Below the pieces are notes generated by a model. It saw only the letters and a list, made by a program, of their open reading frames with translations, had not been told where the DNA came from and did no database searches. A stretch of DNA of 64,000 nt, taken from NCBI RefSeq assembly GCF_048544455.1, contig NC_133538.1, forward strand, positions 17,947,469 to 18,011,468. Reading direction: 5' to 3'. A program made the translations under genes and the position numbers. Positions 44,678 to 55,345 of this stretch are shown here, piece after piece. Numbering within the stretch: the stretch's first letter is position 1; the number at the start of each line of letters is the position of its first letter. The stretch is from Silene latifolia (lineage: Eukaryota > Streptophyta > Magnoliopsida > Caryophyllales > Caryophyllaceae).

Positions 44678-47600
44678 ATGCCTGAAACCAGTAATACCAT
44701 TGATGTCAATGATCCGCACTATGTTTATCTTTCTGATGCACCTGGTGGCAAACTTGTTGCCACTGTCTTTGAGGATACTGGTTATGGCGAATGGAGAAGA
44801 TCAATGCTGATAGCACTCTCTGCTAAAAATAAGATTGGGTTCATAGACGGCTCCATCCCCAAACCTTCTGTGAATGCTGCTACAGCCAAAAGTTGGCAAC
44901 GCTGTAATGATGTGGTATTTTCTTGGATTCTTAGTTCAGTTTCTCCTTGAATTGCTGATTCAATTCTCTTCAACAACACTGCCAAAGACGCATGGGATGA
45001 ATTACAAGAAAGATTTGGGCAATCCAATGGAGCACAACTTTATGGTGTTCAGAAGCAGTTGAATGATTTTTCGCAAGGGAATGATGACATTGGTACTTAT
45101 TTCACAAGGTTGAAGTCAGTTTGGCATGAAATTTCAAGCATGGGAATGAATCCAAGATGCACTTGCACTTGTAACTGTGGTGCACAAGAGAAGCAGCTAC
45201 AATTTCAAGAACATCAGCGGGTTGTTCAATTTCTGATTGGATTAAATGACTCATATACTGCAATCCGAGGTACAATTTTAATGCAAAATCCTTTGCCAAA
45301 GATGTATGTCATCTATAATAATCTCCTGCAAGAAGAAAAACAGGGAGAGATTCATAACTCTACTCAATTTGATCAGTCTGGTTCTTCTACTATGATGGCC
45401 AGAAACATGGGTAAAAAGAGAAGTTCTTGGAATCCTAACTATAAAGGTTATCAAGGAAATAAGGGAATGAATTCTGGGAACAGTCGAGGTAATTTCAGTA
45501 ATGGTGCTAATAATGGTTTTGGTGGCACTGGGCATTACAATAATTCTCAAGCAAACAAAGGGAACAATGCTGGATTCAATGGTCCAAACAAATTCAAGGG
45601 CAAGAATTTGGATAATGGTTCAGGAAATGCTGTTGAAGATAAACCACCACCACCTTTCTGCAATTATTTCAAGAAATATGGTCATGTCATTCGGAATTGT
45701 TATCACTTAATCGACAGGAATCGCAGATTTGCAGGCAATGCATTCTTCAATAATTCTGAAGACATCACTTTCTCAGGCTTTGGGAATGGTCAATCTAGTG
45801 GTGCAGCTGGTACTGGTCAGATGGGTCAGGATTAGACCTGTCAAACGGGTCAGGCGGGTCGGGTCCCGGGTTGGGTCATACGAGTCGGGTCAGAATACGG
45901 GTCGGGTCAGATACGGGTCGGGTTAGGATTAGAATACGGGTCAAGAAATAATTTCTAATATCTTTTTTAAACGATTTTCTTAATTAAAAAAATATTTTTT
46001 AAAAGGGTAAATCATATTTAAAATTAATATTTTAATCATATTCAACGTTTACATTAATTATATTGACATAATTATTAAAATAAAGTTTTTTTAATAATTA
46101 TTTTATTATTAAATATTATTAAAGCTATATAAAATTAACTTTTTAGTTGTTTTTGTAATTTTAAGTAATAAAAAAACTATTTTTTTAACTATTTTTTCAA
46201 ATATAATATATAAAAATTAATATTTTAATAAAATTCTTGATTTACCTTTGACCCAACGGGTCGACCCGTTCGGGTCGGGTCTCGACCCTAAAATAACGGG
46301 TCATTTCGGGTTCGGGTCAAACGGATTGCGGGTCGAAAAAACCGGGTCTGTAACCCTAAAAACGGGTCGGGCGGGTCGTGTTTTCGGGTCGGGCCGAGTT
46401 TTGACAGGTCTAGTCATGATAGAGGAGATGGAGCAGGTACTTCTCATAACAATGACAATGATCATATTTCTTCTGCAAATTTTGCAGGTATGGGTTCCAC
46501 ACCTCATTCTTTGCATAATAATCCATATTGTTCTCCTGTTTTTAATGCTTGGATCCTAGACATTGGTGCTAGTGATCATTTTTGCTCCAATAAGGCTTTG
46601 TTTTTTTATTTTCATCATCTTGTTAAACCTTATACTGTGTCTTTACCTAATGGAGATGTAGTTCAAATTGACACTGTTGGTACAGTTCACATTGCACCTG
46701 ACTTTCCTTTACTAAATGTTCTTTACGTTCCATGTTTTAAATCTAATCTGCTTTCTATCAGTAAATTAAATAAACAACTGAACTCAATAGTGAGTTTTAC
46801 CCCAAATATTTGCTACCTGCAGGACTCTTCCAGGAAGCCCTTGGTCCTTGGTAAAAACCATAATGACTTCTATCTGCTGCATCCTGAGTTTCATAATGCC
46901 TCTTTAATAGCTAATAAAGGAGATCACGGTAGTGGCTCTTGTTCTGTAGTTTCCAAAATATCATGTAAAACCTGGCATCATAGATTAGGTCATGTTCCTC
47001 TTTCCAAGTTAAAACAGTTGAAGCTTTGTAATTTTCTTCCTTCTCATAAAACTAAAATTGCAACTTGTAATATTTGTGCACAAGAGCCAGGCAACATAGG
47101 CTATCTTTTCCAATTAGTTCTTCTGTTTCAATGCATTCTTTTGAACTAATACATGTTGACTTGTGGGGTCCTTATAATACTCCAACTTATAATGGTTACA
47201 AGTATTTTTTGACTATAGTAGATGATTTTACTCGATGCACTTGGACACATCTACTTTCTAGCAAGAGTAATGCATTTGGCTTCATTAAATCTTTTATTCC
47301 AATGGTTCAAACACAATTTGATAAGAAAGTCAAGATCATAAGATCAGACAAGGCTTTTAAGTTGGGAACCAGTGATATTACTGCCAAATTTTTAGTTGAT
47401 AATGGTATCTTACATCAAACATCTTGTTTTCATACACCACAGCAAAATGGTGTTGTAGAACGCAAACATAAGCATCTTCTTGAGACAGCAAGAGCACTAA
47501 AATTTCAATCTAATTTACCTACTAAATACTTGGATGATTGTGTTTTAACTACAACTTATATTGTAAATAGAATGCCTTCTAAGGTCTTGCAGAATCTTTC

Positions 47601-47769
47601 ACCATATCAGATTTTGTTTGGCAAACCTCTTGAACTGTCTCACATGAGGGCTTTTGGATGCTTAGTTTATGCTTCTACTCCTAAACCAGGGAGGGACAAG
47701 TTCTCTCCTAGGGCTACTTCATGTGTTTTCTTGCGCAATCCTTTTGGAAAGAAGGCATACAAATTGTAA
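44678..47769 (+). pseudogene. Copia gag, protease and integrase
   Basis: Gag starts MPETSNTIDVNDPHYVYL and has KDAWDELQERFGQ and SVWHEISSMG blocks. Its zinc knuckle reads CNYFKKYGHVIRNC, where the second Cys is replaced by Phe. A TGA at 44948 breaks gag in frame. After a hAT-like MITE (588 bp with TSD, frame kept) come the protease (AWILDIGASDHFC, with the catalytic D-x-GAS-D motif), the WHHRLGHVPLSKL/CNICAQ zinc region, and after a frameshift near 47100 the integrase core: HVDLWGP, IIRSDKA and HTPQQNGVVERKH for D, D and E. The integrase ends with FGCLVYASTPKP. Further stop at 47767. Confidence 0.93.
45833..46412. mobile_element. hAT-like MITE with GGGTCGGGT-rich ends
   Basis: Inverted ends TAGACCTGTCAAAC and TAGACCTGTCAAAA. 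The 8-bp TSD has one mismatch, GTCAGGAT (45825-45832) and GTCATGAT (46413-46420). The outer thirds are degenerate runs of CGGGTC/GGGTT words and the centre is A/T-rich. It interrupts copia gag/protease without changing its frame. Confidence 0.9.
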
Positions 47770-48900
47770 AATTTATCCAACAATTCAATTATAATATCTC
47801 GAGATGTAGTATTTTATGAGGATATTTTTCCATATATATCAAATAGTTCTACAAATTTTATCCCTCTAGCAATACAGGAAGATCATGACATTACTTCTGA
47901 TATATTTTTAAAAAATGTTGATAACACTACTGTCACTAATAATACTAATACAAACTTGCCTAATACCAACACTAGAGTTGGCATAAAGGGCCGCGGGCTG
48001 ATGGGCGGCACGGCCAGGCACGGCCCACAACACGGCACGGCACGGCCCGACGAGAAAATCAAGGAAGCACGGGCACGGCACGAACGGGCTTTGGACGGGC
48101 TCCGACGCGATTTTCATCAAAAATCCGTGTCTAGGCACGGCACGGCCCAGGCACGGTGGAGCCCGGCACGCACCAGGCACGACGGGTTTGGCACGGCCCG
48201 GCACGAAGTATGGCCCATTTATTATTATTTATTAAATAAAAAGTACAGTAACATTTAACAAAATATATATTTAAGCCATTAATCATCATTCATTAAACTA
48301 AAAGTACACTAATATTTAATAAAATATATATTTAAACCATTAATCATCATTTATAAAACAAAAAGTACTAAAAATATATCAATTATATAACTTTTGTTTT
48401 TAAATAAAAAAAATATTAAAGCACATGGGCCGGCCCACGGACAAGGCACGAAAAGCCCATGGGCCAGGCACGGCCCAAGCACGAAAATGGCCGTGCCTTG
48501 AGCGGGCCGCGGCGTAGGTTTGGATCAGTGGGCCTGGCACGGCACGGCCCGAGGAGCCCAATATCCGTACCTGGGCCGGGCCAATTTTTGGGGAAGGCAC
48601 GATGGGCCGGCACGCGGGCCGGCCAGCACGACCCATTGCCTACTCTAACCAACACCACTAAGCCTAGTGCAGTGGTACCTAGACAGTCCTCCAGAACATC
48701 TAGGCCCCCTGCTTATCTGCAACAATATGTTTGTAATACTCAGCCTAGATCTTGTAATGTAGCTGAATCTGGTTTTTGTTGCAATACCATCACTTCTTTA
48801 TGTGAGAATGTCTCTGCTTGGGAAGATATTCCCTCAGCTTGTTTCACTGCTACTATCACTCAGGCCTTGGTTCCAATCCAAGAGCCTTCTACTTTTGAAC
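47770..48900 (+). pseudogene. Copia linker between integrase and RT, interrupted by a MITE
   Basis: Low-conservation stretch with NTNLPNTNT at the left joint and NTTKPSAVVPRQ and PPAYLQQYVCN after the MITE at 47973-48647. It carries no catalytic domain. Confidence 0.7.
47973..48647. mobile_element. hAT-like MITE with GGCACGGCAC-rich ends
   Basis: Inverted ends TAGAGTTGGCA and TAGAGTAGGCA. The 8-bp TSD ACCAACAC is perfect (47965-47972 and 48648-48655). The outer parts are runs of GCACGGC and GGGCC words, and the middle is A/T-rich with three 58-60 bp imperfect repeats ('taaaccattaatcatcatt', about 48217-48380). No real ORF. Confidence 0.93.
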
Positions 48901-50467
48901 GGGCTGCTTAATTTCCAGAATGGCAAGAAGCCATTGCAGCTGAATTTAAGGCCCTTGATGCAAATAATACCTAGTCTATTATTCTTTTGCCTCCTGGAAA
49001 GAAGGCAATCTCCTGCAAATGGGTGTTCAAAGTAAAACAAAAGTCAGATGGCTCAATAGAGAGATACAAGGCCAGACTTGTAGTTAAAGGATATACACAA
49101 AAAGAAGGTATAGATTATACATAAACTTTCTCACCTGTTGTTAAGATGACAACAATCAGGAGTTTGGTTGCAGTTGCCATAAATAAGGGTTGGGCTATGG
49201 TCCAACTAGATGTCAATAATGCTTTCCTCCATGGAGAGCTAGATGAAGAGGATTACATGAGGGTTCCTTTTGGAATGGATATTACAGATAAGAAACTTGT
49301 TTGCAAGTTACAAAAGTCCCTTTATGGACTCAAACAAGCATCCAGGCAGTGGAATGCTAAGCTATGCCAAGCTTTAAAATCAAGGGGTTATGAACAGTCA
49401 CTTAATGATTATTCCCTGTTCAAGAAGAAAACAGATGAAAAAGTGATTTTTTTAGCTGTTTATGTTGATGATAATCTCCTGGTGGGAGATAATACAGAAG
49501 GGATCAACAATCTGAAGTCTTTTTTGGACAGCACTTTTAGAATAAAGGATCTTGGGCATCTTCATTATTTCTTAGGAATGGAGTTCACAAAGCAACTCAG
49601 GGCATTACTATGACTCAAAAGAAATTCACAAAGGAAATGCTCACAGATTTCAACTGTCTTGGTTGCATACCAGTCAACAGTCCTCTTGATGCTTCTGTCA
49701 AGGTTGACAGAGACTCAGGGAATCTCCTTGACAATCCAGCAGATTACAGGAAGCTGGTTGGTAAATTAAATTACCTAACCAACACCCAACCTGACATTGC
49801 TTTCTCAGTGCAATTGCTTAGCCAGTTTATGTCATTTCCAAGAGAAAAACACTGGACAGCTGCTATACATGTTCTCAAGTATCTATCCAAGGATCCAAAT
49901 CAAAGTATCTTACTCAACAACAAAGCAAGTTATAAGTTAGAAGGCTTTTGTGATGCAGACTGGGCAGCTTGTTCTCACTCTAGAAGATCAATCAGTGGTT
50001 TTGTGGTCTTTATGGGAGGTAGCTTGCTGTCTTGGAAGTCCAGAAATCAACAAACAGTCTCCCTATCATCAGCAGAGGCTGAATATAGATCACTCAGACG
50101 ATTAACTGTAGAACTAGCTTGGTTAAGCAGGTTATTAGCAGAATTGGATGTCCCTAATATAACTGGTATACCTGTTAGATGCGATAGCCAGGCAGCAATT
50201 CATATTGCCAAAAACCCTGTCTTCCACGAGCGCACGAAATACATTGATCTTGATTGTCACTTCGTCAGGGAAAAATTATTGCAAGGTCTTATAAGTTTAT
50301 CCTACATACCCACCAAGGATCAACCTGTTGACTTGTTTACTAAAGCCTTAAGTGGCCCTCAGCATCGTCTGTTTACTAAAGCCTTAAGTGGCCCTCAGCA
50401 TTGTCTTCTCCAGTCCAAGTTGGGGATGTATTCTACACCCTCCAACTTGAGAGAAGGGGGGGTGTAG
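48901..50467 (+). pseudogene. Copia reverse transcriptase and RNase H
   Basis: RT blocks: [53 protein letters not shown] and the catalytic [10 protein letters not shown] (about 49457-49486). After a frameshift near 49605 come DIAFSVQLLSQFM, the RNase H motifs CDADWAAC, SLSSAEAEYRSL and RCDSQAAIHIAKNPVFHERT, and the C-terminal end up to NLREGGV. Stops near 48909, 48973 and 49122. A 36-bp exact-length duplication (50335-50370 and 50371-50406) repeats the 12 residues LFTKALSGPQH+1 near the C-terminus. Confidence 0.93.
50449..50462 (+). other. Copia polypurine tract
   Basis: GAGAGAAGGGGGGG just before the 3' LTR. Confidence 0.9.
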
Positions 50468-50758
50468 GAATATAAATTTGATCAACTAACTTTGCCAACT
50501 AACTCAAGAACAACTAGAGTTAATATTCTGTTAGAAGTATAGTTAGAAGTTAGTTATGGATTAACTCAATCGGTTGTTATTAGTATATAAGCCGATACAT
50601 ATCTCACTTTGTACTCACCAATTCATTACTCTTATCAATACAAAATTCTCACAATATTTTCTCTCAACTTTCTCTCAATACTTTCGTCTTCTTATATTCA
50701 TCAAACAGTTCATACAATCTCTCATTCATTCAATCATGGAAATCCATTAACTCTTTCA
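50463..50758 (+). repeat. Copia 3' LTR
   Basis: Same start and end as the 5' LTR. Followed by the TSD TTATG. Confidence 0.93.
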
Positions 50759-50763
50759 TTATG

Positions 50764-51248
50764 TTTGTAATATCTGTTTAATTATGGGTTTTCATTATCG
50801 AACAAATGTGTGGTGAATACTATAAGTCGCTACAAGTTAAGTGATTAAATTGATTATTTGAATAAAATGGACAAATCTTAACATTGTAGTCCTATTATTA
50901 GAGTATTTCTTATAAATTTCCTAAACTAAACGGATGAATATCATATACAATAACAAAATGATTATGTTTGAGAGCACGTACCTTTGACGATTCTGAGCAC
51001 TTAGAGCAACTGGTACATGTATTCTCGAGTTTGAGCTAGATTCCCAGGAAATGCAAAGGCTTTGTTGCCCCTGCAGAAGAATAATCCTCCCTGCGTTCAT
51101 ATATACTAATTGAAAGATCGCCTTCATAATAATATCCCAAAACACATCAGAAAGAACTAAGCATTTTTAAGCAAACGCAACTTAAGTCTAATGTTAGTTG
51201 GATTACTGAAACAGAAGTGCTACAAAGAAGCTAAAGCAAAAGCAAAAA
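50764..51248. other. Flank of the copia element; possible minus-strand exon
   Basis: The first part is probably the old 3' flank of the EP1-like gene. On the minus strand, 51088-50982 is bounded by a tgaacgcag acceptor and a gtacgt donor and reads RIILLQGQQSLCISWESSSN, which could be an exon. No family is recognised. Confidence 0.35.
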
Positions 51249-51430
51249 CTACTCTCTGAAATAGATACCCTGCTGAGATTGCTTAGCCAAACCCGAAACA
51301 AGATCTTGACAACCAGAATTATATCTCTCTCTTATTTCATCAAAAAGAATGGTGTAGTTGTAGCTACAAATATTCCTGAAATAGCAGAATTTGCCATGGT
51401 TTTCATCATAGTTATACACTTGATGCATCC
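51249..51430 (-). CDS. Possible terminal exon of an unrecognised gene
   Basis: Sixty clean codons from ATG (51428) to TAG (51249-51251), preceded by an acceptor-like ttgcag. The protein starts MHQVYNYDENHGKFCYF and ends AKQSQQGIYFRE. It does not look like transposon protein and may be part of a resident host gene together with 51888-52427, but the exon order cannot be proved from sequence alone. Confidence 0.4.
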
Positions 51431-51480
51431 CTGCAATTCAACTAACTACAGAATCATTCTTCACTACCATAATCCCGTCT

Positions 51481-51610
51481 TCTGCAACCGTCTTAGTGTA
51501 CCTGCAAAAAGAAGATAAAAGAAAGCGAACGTCCTTTATTTTATTCCCTTTGCCTTCTGTAACCGTCTTAGTGTACCTGCAAAAAGAAGATAAAAGCTCG
51601 ACAGATACCG
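51481..51610. repeat. Direct duplication of about 76-bp period
   Basis: The block 'cgtcttagtgtacctgcaaa' with its flanks occurs at about 51490 and 51566. It doubles what looks like an intron/exon border (acceptor cag) on the minus strand, giving two LLSSFCRYTKTV readings. Confidence 0.7.
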
Positions 51611-51887
51611 AAGAACGTTTTTTCAAATTACCAGTAGCCCGTGACATTTGACCGCGACAGTTGATCCGCTCCACCTTGCACCTACTTTTCTTGCTTAAAT
51701 GCTCTTTAACTGCCGTAAATTCAAACTGAGTCGTGAAGACCTTGCTAATAGCAGATGCATCGGACGTAAGACATTTCTTCTTTGTTGATATGAAATATAG
51801 CCTCCTCTTTCACCTACTTGACATTCTCCGAAATTGTAAGATTTGGAATTGAACTAAGCTTCTCAGTCGAAGGACCGGAAGAGGGAA

Positions 51888-52427
51888 CTACTGCTTCCCT
51901 TGAAAAATCTTAATGGGAGTTCCCGTCAAAGTTTTCTTTTGAGGAAGGTTGTGAGCCCGTACAATCATTGTAGTTAAAAGCTTTTGCTGGTGAACATAAA
52001 TGGTCTTACCCTCAAAAAGGTTTTTATAAGAGTTGGTGTCAATCCTAAGGTTGGAATTACTACCGCCACTTTTCTTGAAAGTGAAAAACCGATCCCCTTG
52101 ATCCTGATTGGAACAAGGTTCCATGTCGACATTTAAGACTGACGTACAACAAACTTTATTATTATCACAGCCGGTAATACCCAACTCCTCCTAATTGGAG
52201 CAAGGTTCTATGTCGACATTTAAGATAGAGGTATAACAAACTTCATTGCTATCACCACTGGTACTATCTAACTCCATAGTATCTAAAGACGATGCAACAT
52301 CATTACTAGAATCCGACATTACTGATGAACAACTTGTAATGTCGGCAGCTGAACTTACCACAACATCAACTTCCTGTAAACGGAGAGAAGAACTTAAATT
52401 TTTCTTGTGCTGATCAGATTGATTCAA
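51888..52427 (-). pseudogene. Unrecognised minus-strand ORF with internal duplication
   Basis: The minus-strand frame from MNQSDQHKKNLSSSLRLQEV (52427) runs to IKIFQGKQ (51888), 178 residues with one in-frame TAG near 52191, probably from a Gln codon. Two related segments, NEVCYTSILNVDIEPCSN and NKVCCTSVLNVDMEPCSN, show a tandem duplication of about 100 bp. The protein is Ser-rich at the N-terminus. I do not recognise a domain. Confidence 0.45.
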
Positions 52428-52430
52428 AAT

Positions 52431-52849
52431 GTAGTTGATATAAATCGACTCACAAAACCTCCCCTATTGGTGTGCAATAACTCATCCCTTAGATCAACTG
52501 TGCTACTTGAACTAGCGGCTTTATTTCAAATTTTAAAAAAACCGAAAATATAATATGTTACTCATTTACAGAAAATAATTTTAAATCTACACTAAAACAC
52601 CAAATAGTACTATGTACTTTTGTAGTGATTAATCTTTTCTTTAAAAAAGAAAAAAAAAACGTAGTTCAAATTTTATTTAAAGTAAAAAATATAGAAGTAT
52701 AAAGAGTAAATTAAAAATTACTCTCTTTTAAAATGCAGCTTTTAAAAATTACTCCCTTATATAATGTTTTCCTAAAATTACTTCCTTACATTTATCAAAA
52801 ATTGCTGCAAAACTCAAAATTAAGTTACTTATTCCGTCAGTATATGAAC
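52431..52849. other. A/T-rich stretch without recognised features
   Basis: Homopolymer-rich non-coding sequence. I see no ORF or terminal signature. Confidence 0.5.
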
Positions 52850-52852
52850 TTA

Positions 52853-53148
52853 GAGCAAGTCCAATGGTAAGCTAGTTGCCATCTCACTTTTTAAGCTAGT
52901 TTATTTTTAGGCTACAAATTTATTTCAATGGTTTAGCTTACATTTTAATTAGCTTGACCCAAATTTTAATAAATCAATTAATTTCTATTGGTGGTATTTT
53001 AGTGGTAGGGTCAATTAAGCTATTAGCTTAATGAAACTAGTTGCTTGGTTTAAGCTATCCTACATAGAGTTGTCCAATTGTCTAACCACTAGCTTGCAAT
53101 TTCTTAAAATTGCAAGCAAGTCCCTACGACAAACCATTGGACTTGCTC
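52853..53148. mobile_element. Tourist-like (PIF/Harbinger) MITE
   Basis: Perfect inverted ends GAGCAAGTCCAATGG / CCATTGGACTTGCTC, flanked by the 3-bp target TTA on both sides (52850-52852 and 53149-53151). 296 bp, A/T-rich, no ORF. A TTA/TAA target with such ends is usual for PIF/Harbinger MITEs. Confidence 0.92.
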
Positions 53149-53208
53149 TTATTCCGTTTGTGACTTAGCCAATTCTATATAATAACATAAAAAGCCTAGA
53201 TTGAGTAG

Positions 53209-54730
53209 TGATAGGCTTATCGCGTACCTATGCAAAGATAAATTCCCTAAACACAAATAAATGTTGTAATAGGGGTCGAACACAAGGAAACGGGAATCGC
53301 GTCGTGAATTGCTATGGGTAGATTTTTATCAAGGTCGATTTCGTTTTTAGTTTGGTTTGGTTGTTTGATTGACTAAAAAAAACTATGATGTGGATTATAT
53401 GATAAAAGAGAGTCTAAGGGGTTCGGGTCACACATTCAAAAGTAAATATATGATTATGATAAATTCGGTACTAATAACATTGTCAATTGCTTAGGCTTAA
53501 AGACACCCACCTTACGATATTAGTGTCAACCTTAAACCGGGTCCTAGAGAAACTCTCGTCCATGACTAGGTCGTCCTACTATACGTGCTCAGTCTAATTC
53601 AATTCCGTGCCTCTCGACTTATAGAACGAATAAACAAACTTAATCAATTGAATAGGGCCCTAAACAAAGATTAAACATTGTGGCACAAGCATGTGATAGA
53701 AGCAATATGATCAATATTATTATTAATCTATTTTATCATGTTATATACTTGATTTATGCATGGCTCCCCTAGCCCTTAGACTAGGAAATTTAGCTACTCA
53801 TACTAAAATGTAAATTGCAAACTAAATTAAGAGAAATGGTGAACATAATTGTATGATTTATATAAACTAATTGATTTAACATGTGGAAGAATTAAACTAA
53901 AGTAATCTAAACAAATTATTTAATTATAAACTATGTATAAACTGAAATAGAAATGTAGAGATATAAACTATAAATAGAAATACCTTAAAAGTAGAGAACT
54001 TGTATGGAAGAACAATGTATAACCAAAAGCTTGAAATAACTTAGAACCAAATGTTTGAAGAACTACAAGATTAACTAATTTGTAAACTAATATGAAAACT
54101 ATTGAGAGAAATATAATGCTTAAGGCTATTGTAAACTAAACTTGGACGTAAAAATTGGATGCCTAAAGCTTTGGAACACCTCTCCTATTTATAGGAGAGG
54201 AGAGCATAACGTAAAAGCCAAGAGGCATGCAACCCCGATCGGGGCCACTCCACCCCGATCGGGGTCGTGTGTTTCCGGCTCCTTTGCCTTAATTCTCCTC
54301 TTAATTGCTTGGAGAATCCTATGTTGGTGATTAATTGGCGATTAATCACCCGGTTAAGACCTTAATTCTTGGCATCCTAGGTAGCTTGGAATCCTATCTT
54401 TTCCACCTTGACTTGGACTTGAAGTTGGGCTTGACTTTGGTTTGTTGACAACAATTGTATTGCACACATTAGTCCATCAACTTCTTCATGAAAAACCCAT
54501 GCAAACACTCCATGATAGCCCAATATTTGGTCTTGCTTAGCCATTGCACTCTAGTAGCTCATCTTGTAGTATTTTAGCTCCAAAAAGCTTAAGTATCCTA
54601 CAAAACATGTGGAGACAAACAAATGCACTAGAATAAAAAATATTAGCTCAAAACACTATGATAAGTGCTAAATGACAAATAAAATGGAGCTAATATAAGG
54701 GATGAAAGTATATAAAATATGCACTTATCA
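53209..54730 (-). repeat. Solo LTR, TGATAGGC family (1522 bp)
   Basis: Starts TGATAGGCTTATCG and ends GCACTTATCA, with a perfect TSD AGTAG (53204-53208 and 54731-54735). The TATA box is on the minus strand (plus 'tatttata', 54186-54193). The general plan resembles the LTR at 8786. Confidence 0.93.
54233..54264. promoter_or_regulatory. Two CCCCGATCGGGG palindromes in LTR U3
   Basis: Perfect 12-bp palindromes at 54233-54244 and 54253-54264, 20 bp apart, 40 bp upstream of the predicted minus-strand TATA box. They share the CGATCG core and the 20-bp spacing of the ACTCGATCGAGT arrays but have other arms. Confidence 0.65.
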
Positions 54731-55345
54731 AGTAGTTAGTAGAATGGCACGTGGCGCGCTATATTTACATGTTAGATCAATTTTTTATTTTTTATTTTAA
54801 AAAAAAAGTAAAAATAGAAAATGAAAAGGCAAAGTAGTAATCAATAGAATAATTATTCATCTTATTTAAACACTTTCATTTACCATGCATTATTCCACTT
54901 AATAATCATAATTTAGTGCTAATCTTTTTATATTCTACCGTTATGAAAAAATTTTACCTATAAAAGAAAATAAATTGATAAAAATTCTAGCATATTCCTA
55001 GCAAAAACAAATTAATAAAAAGTTAATGAAAAATAACATAAAAAACCTAGATTGAGTAGTTGGAGAATAACACGTGACGAGCTACATTTACATGTTAGAT
55101 CAATAATTAATTTTTTATTTAAAAAAAAAGTAAAAATAGAAAATGAAAAAGCAAAATAGTAATCAATAGACTAATTACTCATCTTATTTAAACACTTTTA
55201 TTTATCATGCATTATTCCACTTAATAATCATAATTTACTGCTAATCTTTTTATATTCTACCGTTATGAAAAAAAAGTCACCTATAAAAGAAAATAAATTG
55301 ATAAAAAAATTCTAACACATTCCTAAAAAAACAAATTAATAAAAA

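Larger units (their letters stand above)
44235..50758 (+). mobile_element. Ty1/copia retrotransposon with two nested MITEs
   Basis: LTRs of 297 bp (44235-44531) and 296 bp (50463-50758) differ at about a dozen places. The TSD TTATG is perfect (44230-44234 and 50759-50763). PBS TGGTATCAGAGC lies at 44532-44543 and PPT GAGAGAAGGGGGGG at 50449-50462. Domain order gag, protease, integrase, RT, RNase H is that of copia. Two hAT-like MITEs sit inside. It is inactive. It landed in the 3' flank of the EP1-like gene, whose A/T-rich trailer appears to continue at 50764. Confidence 0.95.
53181..55345. repeat. 324-bp tandem duplication, first copy split by a solo LTR
   Basis: Unit 1 is 53181-53208 plus 54731-55031; unit 2 is 55032 to about 55345. 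Both begin 'aataacataaaaa[g/a]cct' and share 'tttacatgttagatcaat', 'tatcatgcattattccac' and 'tctaccgttatgaaaa'. Removing the LTR at 53209 and one TSD copy restores unit 1. Confidence 0.85.

Noticed and set aside
47956-48911. ORFs rich in ARHG/RAVPG at 47908-48258 and 48400-48911
   Set aside because: They come from GGCACGGCAC-type simple repeats in the hAT-like MITE.
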